64,000 nt of DNA from Chimaeribacter arupi (GCF_002858805.1 NZ_PJZI01000029.1:1-64000), one strand, 5' to 3'. Shown: positions 46,701 through 56,085, counted from the stretch's first letter. The notes: generated from the sequence alone by a model not told the origin. Numbers and translations: made by a program.

Positions 46701-46755
46701 GAACGCTGATGAACCATACTGATAATACGAAGCGTCTTCTGATAAGGGCAGAATC

Positions 46756-48069
46756 ATGAACCAGACAGTCACCCGCGCCATTCGCGGCAACTTTTTTGAC
46801 CTCACCGGCAGCGTCAGTGACCCGGATGAGATAACCGACCGGGTGCGGTATGTGGAAGATGGCGTGCTGCTGCTTAACGGCGGCCGGATTGTCTGGCACG
46901 GTGACCGGATGGCACCACAGGCGCAGTTGCCGGAGGGCATACCGGTTGAGGATTACCGCGGCAAACTGATCGTGCCCGGTTTTATTGATACCCATATCCA
47001 CTACCCGCAGACGGAAATGGTCGGGGCCTATGGTGAGCAGCTGCTGAGCTGGCTGAAAAATTATACCTTCCCGACCGAAGCGCAATACGAGTGCGCCGGG
47101 CACGCGGCGGAGATGTCACAGTTCTTCCTCCGGCAGTTGCTGGCCAACGGCACCACCACCGCGCTGGTGTTCGGCACCGTCCACCCGCAGTCGGTGGAGG
47201 CGCTGTTTACCGCGGCGGAAGCGTTGCAGATGCGGCTTATCGCCGGGAAAGTGATGATGGACCGCAACGCGCCGGAAGCCCTGCTGGAAGAGGCGGAAAC
47301 CAGCTACACGCAAACGCGCGACCTGATCCGCCGCTGGCACAACCGCGGCCGCCTCGGTTATGCGCTGACGCCGCGCTTTGCGCCGACCTCTTCCCCGGCG
47401 CTGCTCGAGGCGGTGCGCCGCCTGCGGGATGAATTCCCTGATACCTGGGTGCATACCCACCTCAGTGAAAACAGCGACGAAGTGGCGTGGGTCAGGGCGC
47501 TCTACCCGGATCACGCCCACTATCTCGGCGTTTACCATGATTACGGCCTGACCGGCAAAAAAAGCGTGTTCGCCCACTGCCTGCATTTGTGTGACGACGA
47601 ATGGGCCTGTATGGCCGCCAGTGATTCCGCCATCGCCTTTTGCCCCACCTCTAACCTGTTCCTCGGCAGCGGGCTGTTCCGCCTGCAAAAAGCGTGGGAA
47701 CAGCGGGTGCGGGTCGGCATCGGCAGTGACATCGGCGCGGGGACTACCTTCAGCATCCTCTCCACGCTGGGCGAAGCGTACAAAGTGGGGCAGTTGCAAC
47801 AGTACCGCCTGTCAGCCTTTGAGGCGTTCTACCACGCCACCCTGGGCGGCGCGCGCGCCCTGCACCTCGACGACAAGATCGGCAATTTCGACCCCGGCAA
47901 AGAGGCGGATTTCGTGGTGCTGGACGGCAACGCCACCGCGCTGCAACAACTGCGTGCCGCCAACAGCACGACGCTGGCGGAGAAACTTTTCGTGCTGATG
48001 ACACTGGGGGATGACCGCAACATCCACGCCACCTGGGTCAACGGCGAGCCGGTCTACCGCGCCGGGTAA
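46756..48069 (+). CDS. guaD: Guanine deaminase
   Basis: GuaD converts guanine to xanthine and ammonia. The 437-residue protein is an amidohydrolase with zinc ligands in PGFIDTHIHYPQTEM and THLSENSDEV, the further histidine in SVFAHCLHL, and the aspartate in GIGSDIGAGT. The C-terminal LGDDRNIHATWVNGEPVY closes the small beta domain. Upstream lie a sigma-54 promoter and an NtrC-type box, so expression is probably tied to nitrogen limitation. Its product xanthine is the substrate of the xdh genes next door. Confidence 0.96.
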   Translation: MNQTVTRAIRGNFFDLTGSVSDPDEITDRVRYVEDGVLLLNGGRIVWHGDRMAPQAQLPEGIPVEDYRGKLIVPGFIDTHIHYPQTEMVGAYGEQLLSWLKNYTFPTEAQYECAGHAAEMSQFFLRQLLANGTTTALVFGTVHPQSVEALFTAAEALQMRLIAGKVMMDRNAPEALLEEAETSYTQTRDLIRRWHNRGRLGYALTPRFAPTSSPALLEAVRRLRDEFPDTWVHTHLSENSDEVAWVRALYPDHAHYLGVYHDYGLTGKKSVFAHCLHLCDDEWACMAASDSAIAFCPTSNLFLGSGLFRLQKAWEQRVRVGIGSDIGAGTTFSILSTLGEAYKVGQLQQYRLSAFEAFYHATLGGARALHLDDKIGNFDPGKEADFVVLDGNATALQQLRAANSTTLAEKLFVLMTLGDDRNIHATWVNGEPVYRAG

Positions 48070-48174
48070 ACCGCGCCCGCGGCGGGGGTGCGCCTGACCG
48101 CATTCCCCGCTACACTGCCTCTACGCCGGGCGCACGCCCCAGAATGAGGCAACCAGCAGGGACCACGCACCACC

Positions 48175-48810
48175 ATGAACAGTGAAACCAATGGGCGCGG
48201 GCGCATCGCCCGTGAACGGATGCTTGATGTGATCCGCAGTGCGGCCATCAGCGAATTCAGCGAGAAGGGCTTTTCCGGGGCCACCACGCAAGCGATTGCC
48301 CAGCGTGCCGGGATGAAAAAAACCCAGTTACATTATTACATTGCCGGTAAAGAGGAGCTGTATGAGGAGCTGTTGCAGCGCGTATTAACGCTGTGGGACG
48401 ACATTATGCGGTTTGACCCGGCGCTGACGGAGCCGTCCGCGGTGCTCAGCCGCTATATCCGCAACAAGTTGCACTTCTCGTTTACCCAACCGGCGCTGTC
48501 ACGCATCTTCACCAGTGAGGTGCTGAGCGGCGGCCACTATCTAGAGAAGTACTGGCCGCCGGCGACGGAGAATATCCGCCAGAAAGAAATGCTTATTAAT
48601 GAATGGATTACGCAGGGTCTGATCCGCCCGCTGGATGCGCGCCTGTTTATTATGCACATCTGGGCGATCACCCAGTACTACGCCGACTTCGCAGTGCAGG
48701 TGAAAAATATGTACCGCGACCCGCAGGATTCCCCGGCCACCCAGGAACACATTATCCGCGAAGTGACCGATCTGGTGCTGCGCGGCTGCCTGCCATCGCC
48801 CCCGGCATAA
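48175..48810 (+). CDS. TetR-family regulator, RutR-like
   Basis: 211 residues. The helix-turn-helix is at about 35-62 (ATTQAIAQRAGMKKTQLHYYI); the C-terminal part, with ALSRIFTSEVLSGGHYL and FIMHIWAITQYYADFAVQV, closely resembles RutR, the uracil- and thymine-sensing regulator of pyrimidine and purine genes. It sits between guaD and xdhA, and an array of TGTACA boxes begins 61 bases after its stop. I infer that it controls xdh, perhaps with a purine as ligand. It may be co-transcribed with guaD (105-base gap) or have its own promoter. Confidence 0.8.
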   Translation: MNSETNGRGRIARERMLDVIRSAAISEFSEKGFSGATTQAIAQRAGMKKTQLHYYIAGKEELYEELLQRVLTLWDDIMRFDPALTEPSAVLSRYIRNKLHFSFTQPALSRIFTSEVLSGGHYLEKYWPPATENIRQKEMLINEWITQGLIRPLDARLFIMHIWAITQYYADFAVQVKNMYRDPQDSPATQEHIIREVTDLVLRGCLPSPPA

Positions 48811-48828
48811 ATTAACAAAATGTTTACC

Positions 48829-48844
48829 TGGCACTGAAATTGCT
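48829..48844 (+). promoter_or_regulatory. Sigma-54 promoter of the xdh operon
   Basis: TGGCACTGAAATTGCT matches the -24/-12 consensus TGGCAC-N5-TTGCT at every defined base, with GG at 48830 and GC at 48842 ten bases apart. Predicted start near 48855, leaving a leader of about 145 bases before xdhA. Confidence 0.85.
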
Positions 48845-48870
48845 TAATTAACTGACAATATCTGACCGGT

Positions 48871-48938
48871 TGTACAAATCATCTGTACAGGAAAGTCAGG
48901 GTACAGAAAGGTCGCTTGTACAGACACTCACCTGTACA
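48871..48938. promoter_or_regulatory. Array of five TGTACA-type boxes in the xdh leader
   Basis: TGTACA occurs at 48871, 48884, 48917 and 48933, with a one-base variant GGTACA at 48900. Spacings are 13, 16, 17 and 16 bases. Two copies are perfect CTGTACAG palindromes. All lie downstream of the predicted sigma-54 start, a position suited to repression. Confidence 0.8.
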
Positions 48939-49000
48939 GCCCTGTCATCTTATTAAGCCGGTGCCGCGCAGGCGGCACCCCAGCGCCACAGGGTAACGTT

Positions 49001-50428
49001 ATGATCCAATTTCTGCTTAACCAACGCCTGCACCGTGAAAGCCGGCTCGACCCGAACACCACCGTGCTGACCTGGCTGCGCCGCCACCAGCAGCGTTGCG
49101 GCACCAAAGAGGGGTGCGCCTCCGGCGACTGCGGGGCCTGTACCGTGGTGCTGGCCGAACCGGCCGGCGACCGGTTGCGCTACCGCACCGTGAACGCCTG
49201 CATCACGCTGGTCAGCGCGCTTGACGGCAAACAGCTGATCACCGTGGAAGATCTCAAACAGCGCGACCAGTTGCACCCGGTGCAGCAGGCGATGGTAGAT
49301 TGCCACGCCTCGCAATGCGGGTTCTGCACGCCGGGCTTTGTGATGTCGCTGTTTGCGTTACAAAAACAGCACGGGCAGGGCAGTACCGAACAGGCGCTGG
49401 CCGGGAATCTCTGCCGCTGCACCGGCTACCGGCCGATTGTGGCCGCGGCTGACCACCTGGCAGCGCAAGGCACCAAAGACGACCAGTTCGATCAGGCCGA
49501 GGCACAGACGCTGGCGCGGCTCAATGCCCTGGCACCGGCGGGGCTGCGGCAACTCAGTGATAACGGCCAGCGCTGCCTGATGCCGGACTCGCTGGCCGCA
49601 CTGGCTGAGGCCTTTCTGGCCGAGCCGCACGCGCAGCTGGTGGCAGGCGGCACCGATCTGGCGCTGGCGATCACCCAGCGCAGCCAACATTTCCCATTAT
49701 TGATTTCACTCAATCAGGTGCCGGAACTGCGCACTATTGAACAGCATCCGCACCACGTATCAATCGGGGCCGCCGTGCCGCTCACGGATTGCCTGCCGGT
49801 ATTGCGGGAACAGATCCCGGCGTTTGCCGACCTGATGACGCGCTTTGCCTCACAGCAAATCCGCAATCAGGGCACGCTCGGCGGCAGCCTGGCGAACGCC
49901 TCGCCCATCGGGGACGCCGCCCCGGCGCTGCTGGCGCTGAATGCCTCACTGGAACTGCGGCGCGGTGCAGAGACGCGCACCCTGCCGCTGGATGACTTCT
50001 TCCTGAGCTACCGCCAGACGGCGCTGCAACCCGGCGAATTTATCGCACGTATCCTGATCCCGCATGTGACAACGTCACTAAAAATCTACAAAGTGTCGAA
50101 GCGCCAGGAAGACGACATCTCGGCGGTTTGCGCCGCCTTCAGCCTCGACATCCGGCACGGTGTGGTGCAGGCCGCCCGGCTGGCCTACGGCGGCATGGCG
50201 GCGATCCCGGCGCGGGCGCGGCATACGGAACAGGCGCTGGTGGGCCAGCCGTGGCAACTCTCCACGCTGGAACTGGCCTGCCGGGCGCTGGCCGACGATT
50301 TCACCCCCATCAGTGATTTCCGCGCCGGCAGCGCCTACCGCCTGTTGGTGGCGCAGAACCTGCTGCGCCGCGCCTATTTCGAACTCTCCACCCCGCACCA
50401 GCCGATCAAGGTGACTGACTATGTCTAA
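49001..50428 (+). CDS. xdhA: Xanthine dehydrogenase small subunit (2x[2Fe-2S], FAD)
   Basis: 475 residues. This subunit passes electrons from the molybdenum centre to FAD and NAD. The first iron-sulfur cluster uses Cys39, 44, 47 and 67 (GCASGDCGACT), the second Cys106, 109, 138 and 140 (CGFCTPG and CRCTGYRP). The FAD domain follows, with LVAGGTDLAL and RNQGTLGGSLANASPIGD. It is the first gene of xdhABC and overlaps the next by eight bases. A sigma-54 promoter and TGTACA array lie upstream. With GuaD it would take guanine to urate. Confidence 0.95.
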   Translation: MIQFLLNQRLHRESRLDPNTTVLTWLRRHQQRCGTKEGCASGDCGACTVVLAEPAGDRLRYRTVNACITLVSALDGKQLITVEDLKQRDQLHPVQQAMVDCHASQCGFCTPGFVMSLFALQKQHGQGSTEQALAGNLCRCTGYRPIVAAADHLAAQGTKDDQFDQAEAQTLARLNALAPAGLRQLSDNGQRCLMPDSLAALAEAFLAEPHAQLVAGGTDLALAITQRSQHFPLLISLNQVPELRTIEQHPHHVSIGAAVPLTDCLPVLREQIPAFADLMTRFASQQIRNQGTLGGSLANASPIGDAAPALLALNASLELRRGAETRTLPLDDFFLSYRQTALQPGEFIARILIPHVTTSLKIYKVSKRQEDDISAVCAAFSLDIRHGVVQAARLAYGGMAAIPARARHTEQALVGQPWQLSTLELACRALADDFTPISDFRAGSAYRLLVAQNLLRRAYFELSTPHQPIKVTDYV

Positions 50429-52835
50429 AGCGATCCCGGTGATGAGCCAACAAGAGATGGAAGCCCGGTTCCGTGCCGGGCTGACGAGCGGCGCAGGCCG
50501 CAGCCGGAAACATGAGAGCGCCGAAAAGCATGTCACCGGCGAAGCGGTCTATATTGATGACCGGTTGGAGTTTCCCAACCAGCTCCATCTGGTGCCGCGC
50601 CTGAGTGAGGTGGCGCACGCGGAGATCCTGCGGATTGACGTTGCGCCCTGTTACGCCTTTCCCGGTGTGGTGCGGGTCTTCACCGCGCAGGATGTGCCGG
50701 GCGACAATGACATTGCGCCGCTGACGGTGGGCGACCCGCTCTATGCGGACGGCAAAGTCGAGTACCTCGGGCAGGTGGTGCTGGTGGTGGCCGCGGATGA
50801 CCCGCTCACCGCGCGCCGTGCTGCCCAGGCCGCAATCATTGAGTACCGCGAACTGCCGGCGATTTTTGATGTGAAAACGGCGTTGCAGGCCGGGCATCTG
50901 GTTGAGGCGAGCCACCACCACCGGCGCGGGAATTCCGCCGCCGCACTGGCCGCTGCCCCGCGCCGCATCCAGGGCGAGCTGCATATCGGCGGGCAGGAGC
51001 ACTTCTACCTGGAGACGCAGATCGCCTCCGTGATGCCCGGCGAAGACGGCAGTATGCTGGTCTACAGCTCCACCCAGAACCCCACAGAAGTGCAGAAACT
51101 GGTGGGATCGGTGCTCGGGGTGCCGATGCACAAAGTGGTGATCGACATGCGCCGGATGGGCGGCGGGTTTGGCGGTAAAGAGACGCAGGCCGCCGCCGCG
51201 GCCTGCCATGCGGCCCTGGCGGCGCGGCTCACCGGCCGCCCGGCCAAAATGCGCCTCTCCCGCCAGGACGACATGATGATGACCGGCAAGCGCCACCCGT
51301 TCTACGTGCGCTATGACGTCGGGTTTAACGACCACGGCGTGATCCACGGCATTGAGATTGACCTGGCGGCCAACTGCGGCTACTCGCTGGACCTCTCCGG
51401 CTCCATCGTTGACCGGGCAATGTTCCACGCCGATAACGCCTACTACCTTGGCGACGTCACCATCACCGGCCACCGCTGCAAAACCCACCTCGCGTCCAAC
51501 ACCGCCTACCGCGGCTTCGGCGGCCCGCAGGGCATGATGGCGATTGAAAACATCCTCGACCATATCGCGCGCGAAACCGGCCACGACCCGCTGGCGGTGC
51601 GCCGCGCCAACTATTACGGCGGGCCGGGGCGTGACGTCACACCCTATTACCAGACCGTGGAACAGAACCTGCTGCATGAGATCACCGACGAGCTGGCGCA
51701 GAGTGCGGACTATGCCGCCCGGCGGGCGGAGATCGCCGCGTTCAATGCCGCCAGCCCGGTACTGAAACGCGGGCTGGCGCTGACGCCGGTAAAATTCGGC
51801 ATCTCCTTTACCGCCAGCTTCCTCAACCAGGGCGGGGCGCTGGTGCTGGTCTACACCGACGGCAGCATCCAGCTGAACCACGGCGGCACCGAGATGGGCC
51901 AGGGGCTGAATACCAAGGTCGCGCAGGTGGTGGCCGAGGTGTTCCAGGTGGACATCGACACCATCCAGATCACCGCCACCGACACCGGCAAAGTACCGAA
52001 CACCTCACCGACGGCCGCCTCGTCCGGCACCGATCTCAACGGCAAGGCGGCGCAGAATGCGGCAGAGACCATCAAACAGCGGCTGATCGCCATGCTGATG
52101 GCGACCCATCAGGCGCAGGCGGACGAGATTGTTTTCCGCAACGGCGTGGTGCGGGTGAAAGATCGCTACTACAGCTTTGCCGAGGTGGCGCGGCAGGCGC
52201 ACTTTAACCAGGTGTCGCTCTCCGCCACCGGCTACTACCGCACGCCGAAAATCTTCTACGACCGCGACAACGCCGCCGGCCACCCGTTCTATTACTACAG
52301 CTACGGCGCGGCCTGCGCGGAAGTGGTCATCGACACCCTGACCGGCGAGTACCGGCTGTTGCGCACTGACATCCTGCATGACGTCGGTGCCTCGCTGAAC
52401 CCGGCGATCGACATCGGCCAGGTGGAGGGCGGTTTTGTGCAGGGCATGGGCTGGCTCACCTGCGAGGAGCTGGTCTGGGATGTGCGCGGGCGGCTGCTCA
52501 CCAACAGCGCGGCCAGTTATAAAATCCCGGCGATAGGCGACGTGCCGCCGGATCTGCGGGTCAAACTGCTGGAGAACCGCAAAAACCCGGAGGACACCGT
52601 GTTCCACTCGAAAGCCGTGGGCGAGCCGCCGTTTATGCTGGGCATCGCCGTGTGGTGTGCGCTTAAGGATGCGGTCGCGGCACTCGGCCATTACCGGCAC
52701 TCACCCCGGCTTGACGCCCCGGCGACGCCGGAACGGGTGTTGATGGCGGTGATGGCGATGCAGCGGCAGGCTGACCGTGAGGTTGTGACCCCCGTGCCGG
52801 AAACCGGGCAGGAGCAGGCCTATGCGACACGATGA
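50421..52835 (+). CDS. xdhB: Xanthine dehydrogenase molybdenum-binding subunit
   Basis: 804 residues. This subunit holds the molybdopterin cofactor and oxidises xanthine (and hypoxanthine) to urate. Family motifs include the substrate channel VYSSTQNPTEVQ, the cofactor loop GGGFGGKETQ, TAYRGFGGPQ and the catalytic glutamate in AVGEPPFML (Glu735). The ATG overlaps the end of xdhA by eight bases, so translation is coupled. It overlaps xdhC by 14 bases. Confidence 0.96.
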   Translation: MSKAIPVMSQQEMEARFRAGLTSGAGRSRKHESAEKHVTGEAVYIDDRLEFPNQLHLVPRLSEVAHAEILRIDVAPCYAFPGVVRVFTAQDVPGDNDIAPLTVGDPLYADGKVEYLGQVVLVVAADDPLTARRAAQAAIIEYRELPAIFDVKTALQAGHLVEASHHHRRGNSAAALAAAPRRIQGELHIGGQEHFYLETQIASVMPGEDGSMLVYSSTQNPTEVQKLVGSVLGVPMHKVVIDMRRMGGGFGGKETQAAAAACHAALAARLTGRPAKMRLSRQDDMMMTGKRHPFYVRYDVGFNDHGVIHGIEIDLAANCGYSLDLSGSIVDRAMFHADNAYYLGDVTITGHRCKTHLASNTAYRGFGGPQGMMAIENILDHIARETGHDPLAVRRANYYGGPGRDVTPYYQTVEQNLLHEITDELAQSADYAARRAEIAAFNAASPVLKRGLALTPVKFGISFTASFLNQGGALVLVYTDGSIQLNHGGTEMGQGLNTKVAQVVAEVFQVDIDTIQITATDTGKVPNTSPTAASSGTDLNGKAAQNAAETIKQRLIAMLMATHQAQADEIVFRNGVVRVKDRYYSFAEVARQAHFNQVSLSATGYYRTPKIFYDRDNAAGHPFYYYSYGAACAEVVIDTLTGEYRLLRTDILHDVGASLNPAIDIGQVEGGFVQGMGWLTCEELVWDVRGRLLTNSAASYKIPAIGDVPPDLRVKLLENRKNPEDTVFHSKAVGEPPFMLGIAVWCALKDAVAALGHYRHSPRLDAPATPERVLMAVMAMQRQADREVVTPVPETGQEQAYATR

Positions 52836-53610
52836 GTGGCTGACGACCCTGAATGACCTGCAACAGCGCGGCGAATCCTGCGTGCTGGTGACGGTAGTGG
52901 AGCACCACGGCTCCACCCCGCGTGACAGCGGCAGCAAAATGGTGGTCACGGCTGACCGCTGTTACCACACCATCGGCGGCGGCAACCTGGAGTTTCAGGC
53001 GCTGGCGCAGGCCCGGACGCTGTTGCACAGCGCCGCGCCGGCCACCCGGCTTGAGCGTTTCCCGCTGGCAGCCAGGCTTGGGCAGTGCTGCGGCGGCAGC
53101 GCCACGCTGCTGTTTGAGCCGCTGGTGCAGCGGCAGCCGCTGATTGCGGTGTTCGGGGCCGGGCATGTCGGCCGGGCGCTGGTGACCCTGCTGGCGACCC
53201 TGCCATGCCGCATCCACTGGGTAGACAGCCGCGCGGCGGAGTTCCCGGCCGTGCTGCCGCCGGGGGTGGTGCAGCAGGTGGCGGAGGAGCCGGAAGAGGT
53301 GGTGGCCACACTGCCGCCGGGCAGCTATTTCGTGGTGCTGACGCACGATCACCCGCTCGATCTGGCGCTCAGTGAACAGATCCTGCGCCGGGACGATTTC
53401 CGCTACTTCGGGCTGATTGGGTCGGCCACGAAACGCAAACGCTTCGATTACCGCCTCAGCGGCAAAGGCATCAGCGACGCCGGTTTGCAACGGATGCGCT
53501 GCCCGATCGGGCTGCCGGATGTCACCGGCAAGTTACCGGCAGAGATTGCCGTGGCAATTGCCGGTGAAATAATCGCCTGTTATCAGGCTGACCGGAAAAA
53601 TCTTGCGTAA
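52822..53610 (+). CDS. xdhC: Xanthine dehydrogenase accessory protein XdhC
   Basis: 262 residues. XdhC binds the molybdenum cofactor, helps to sulfurate it and inserts it into the large subunit. Expected motifs are present: HGSTPRDSGSKMVV and GGGNLEFQAL in the N-terminal XdhC/CoxI domain, and a Rossmann-type AVFGAGHVGRALVTLL with FGLIGSATKRKRF in the C-terminal domain. The cysteine pair LGQCCGGS, part of the cofactor site, is conserved. It is the last gene of the operon. Confidence 0.94.
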   Translation: MRHDEWLTTLNDLQQRGESCVLVTVVEHHGSTPRDSGSKMVVTADRCYHTIGGGNLEFQALAQARTLLHSAAPATRLERFPLAARLGQCCGGSATLLFEPLVQRQPLIAVFGAGHVGRALVTLLATLPCRIHWVDSRAAEFPAVLPPGVVQQVAEEPEEVVATLPPGSYFVVLTHDHPLDLALSEQILRRDDFRYFGLIGSATKRKRFDYRLSGKGISDAGLQRMRCPIGLPDVTGKLPAEIAVAIAGEIIACYQADRKNLA

Positions 53611-53739
53611 CATTTCGCAAAAAAGCATGACAGCATTTTGCTGAAGCAGGCAATGCCACCTATGCTCATGAGGTCATTTATCAGCAGCTTAGCCGGCGGC
53701 GAGGGCGCAACCGGCTCACAGGGAGGCGTCTTTCCGCTT

Positions 53740-56064
53740 ATGGTCACTTCTATTGCACGCAACGGCGCACGCCGTCACACGCTATCGTTCTATTCCAGCC
53801 GTTCCCCGTTTCCCGCCTTACGCCTGTCGCCGCTGTTGCTGGCGCTGACCGTGGCCTGGGGAGGCAGTGTCCTGCCGGCCGGGGCGGCCCCCACCACAGC
53901 ACAGGAGACGGCCATGCCGAGTGAACAGCAAAGCCCATCGTCACCCACGGCGGTACTGCAACGCCTGGAGAACCCGTTTTTCTCCGTCAGCCCGCTGAGT
54001 ATGCAGGCCCCGGCCTTTGATAAAATCAAAGAGAGCGATTACCGCCCGGCGCTGCTGGAGGGCATCCGCCAGAAGCAGGAGGAAGTGGAGAAGATCGCCG
54101 CCAACCCGGACGCCCCGACCTTTGAGAACACGCTGGTGGCGCTGGAGCGCACCGGCAGCCTGCTGACGCGGGTCAATAACGTGTTTGGGGCCATGACCTC
54201 CGCCAATACCAGCGATAACCTGCAAAAACTCGATGAGGAGATCGCCCCGAAACTGGCGGCGCTGGGGGATGCCATCCAGCTCAACAGCGCGCTGTTTAAG
54301 CGCATCGACACCCTCTACCAGCAGCGCGACAGCCTGGCGCTGAACCCGGAGGATCGCCGCCTGCTGGAGGTCACCTGGCAGGATTTCGTGCTGGCCGGGG
54401 CCAGACTCTCTGACGCCGACAAAACCGCGCTGAAACAGCTTAACCAGGAGGCGGCCACCCTCAGCACCCGCTTTACCCAGCGGTTACTGGCGGCCACCAA
54501 AGCCGGGGCGCTGACAGTGACGGATCAGGCACAGCTGGCCGGGCTGAGCGAGCCGGAGATGGCGGCCGCAGCCGCGGCGGCCAAAGAGCGCAACCTGGAA
54601 AACCAGTGGGTTATCGTGTTGCAGAACACCACCCAGCAACCGGCCCTGCAAAGCCTGGAAAACCGGGCCACCCGGCAGGCGCTGTTTGAGGCGTCCTGGA
54701 ACCGGGCGGAAAAGGGCGACGCCAACGATACCCGGCTGATGATTGCCCGGCTGGCGCAGGTGCGCAGCCAGCAGGCTAAATTGCTGGGCTTCCCGACCTA
54801 TGCCGCCTGGAAACTCCAGGACCAGATGGCGAAAACCCCGGAGGCGGCGCTGAAATTTATGCATGACATCGTTCCGGCCGCCACCGAGCGGGTGAAGCGC
54901 GAGGCGCAGGATATTCAGGCGCTGATCGACAGCCAGAACGGCAATTTCAAACTGGAGGCGTGGGACTGGCAGCACTACGCCGAGCAGGTGCGCAAAGCCC
55001 GCTATGACCTGGATGACACACAGATCAAACCCTACTTTGAGCTGAACAATGTGCTGCAAAACGGTGTGTTCTACGCCGCCCAATTGCTCTACGGCCTGAC
55101 ATTCAAAGCGCGCCCGGATCTGCCGGTGTACCACCCGGATGTGAAGGTGTACGAGGTGTTTGATAAAAAGGGCAAATCGCTGGCGCTGTTCTACACCGAC
55201 TATTTTAAGCGTGACAACAAAAGCGGCGGCGCGTGGATGAGCAACTTCGTTGACCAGTCGAAACTGCTCGGCACCCGGCCGGTGATTTACAACGTCGCCA
55301 ACTTTGCCAAACCGGCCGAAGGGCAACCGGCACTGCTCACCTGGGATGAGGTGATCACCCTGTTCCATGAGTTCGGCCATGCACTGCACGGCATGTTTGC
55401 TGACCAGCAATACCCGTCGCTCTCCGGCACCAACACCGCGCGTGACTTTGTGGAGTTCCCTTCCCAGTTCAATGAGCACTGGGCGGATGACCCAAAAGTC
55501 TTTGCCCGTTTTGCCCGCCATTACCAGACCAAAAAGCCGATGCCGCAGGAGCTGCGCGACAAGATCGAAAAAGCCTCGAAATTCAACAAAGGCTATGAGA
55601 TGACCGAGCTGCTGGCCGCGGCGTTGCTGGACATGCACTGGCACGCGCTGACCGCTGATCAGCCGGTGCAGGATGCCGACGCCTTTGAGGCCGCCGCACT
55701 GAAACAGGACGGGCTGGACATCAGCTATGTGCCGCCGCGCTATCGCTCCAGCTACTTCCAGCACATCTGGGGGAACGGCTATGCCGCCGGGTATTACGCC
55801 TACCTCTGGACGCAGATGCTGGCGGATGACGCCTTCGAGGGCATCAAAGCGCAGGGCGGGCTGACGGCGAAAAACGGCCAGCGCTTCCGCGACATGATCC
55901 TGTCACGCGGCAACAGTGAGGATCTGGAGCAGCTCTACCGCGACTGGCGCGGCCAGGACCCGGAAATTGGCCCGATGCTGAAAGAGCGCGGCCTGACACC
56001 GGAAGAGGAGGCACCCGCCCCGGCAGCGGCCCCAGCCCCGGCAGCCAAGCCGATCAGTAAATAG
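53740..56064 (+). CDS. dcp: Peptidyl-dipeptidase Dcp with signal sequence
   Basis: 774 residues. Dcp removes dipeptides from peptide C-termini with a zinc ion. The HEFGHALHG motif (His543, Glu544, His547) and the third ligand in the FVEFPSQFNEHW segment are intact, and the body follows Escherichia coli Dcp closely (681 residues). The extra N-terminal part has a hydrophobic segment LSPLLLALTVAWGG followed by LPAGAA, so export is likely, and a Pro-Ala tail ends the protein. I chose the ATG at 53740, with GGGAGG 13 bases before; a frame open from 53638 is less likely. Confidence 0.9.
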   Translation: MVTSIARNGARRHTLSFYSSRSPFPALRLSPLLLALTVAWGGSVLPAGAAPTTAQETAMPSEQQSPSSPTAVLQRLENPFFSVSPLSMQAPAFDKIKESDYRPALLEGIRQKQEEVEKIAANPDAPTFENTLVALERTGSLLTRVNNVFGAMTSANTSDNLQKLDEEIAPKLAALGDAIQLNSALFKRIDTLYQQRDSLALNPEDRRLLEVTWQDFVLAGARLSDADKTALKQLNQEAATLSTRFTQRLLAATKAGALTVTDQAQLAGLSEPEMAAAAAAAKERNLENQWVIVLQNTTQQPALQSLENRATRQALFEASWNRAEKGDANDTRLMIARLAQVRSQQAKLLGFPTYAAWKLQDQMAKTPEAALKFMHDIVPAATERVKREAQDIQALIDSQNGNFKLEAWDWQHYAEQVRKARYDLDDTQIKPYFELNNVLQNGVFYAAQLLYGLTFKARPDLPVYHPDVKVYEVFDKKGKSLALFYTDYFKRDNKSGGAWMSNFVDQSKLLGTRPVIYNVANFAKPAEGQPALLTWDEVITLFHEFGHALHGMFADQQYPSLSGTNTARDFVEFPSQFNEHWADDPKVFARFARHYQTKKPMPQELRDKIEKASKFNKGYEMTELLAAALLDMHWHALTADQPVQDADAFEAAALKQDGLDISYVPPRYRSSYFQHIWGNGYAAGYYAYLWTQMLADDAFEGIKAQGGLTAKNGQRFRDMILSRGNSEDLEQLYRDWRGQDPEIGPMLKERGLTPEEEAPAPAAAPAPAAKPISK

Positions 56065-56085
56065 CAAAACCGCAGTAGCCGGTAC

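Larger units (their letters stand above)
46189..46755. promoter_or_regulatory. Long control region between the MFS gene and guaD
   Basis: 567 bases without a gene; the frames that run through it have no family features. From left to right it holds a nine-bp hairpin (GCCCGGTGC at 46331-46339 with GCACCCGGC-type partner at 46350-46358), a perfect NtrC-type box (46487-46503), a pair of 12-bp PurR/LacI-like boxes (46538-46549 and 46559-46570), and a sigma-54 promoter (46685-46700). Everything right of 46480 appears to serve guaD. Confidence 0.7.

Noticed and set aside
46306-46702. Short frames on both strands in the gap before guaD
   Set aside because: No homology or ribosome sites; the DNA is explained by operator, NtrC and sigma-54 elements.
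48600-48828. Search for a second NtrC box for xdh inside the RutR-like gene
   Set aside because: Only half-sites such as TGCACATCTGGGCG were seen; no TGCAC-N7-GTGCA dyad.
50406-51881. Long minus-strand frame opposite xdhB
   Set aside because: Antisense shadow; xdhB has full motif support and operon overlaps.
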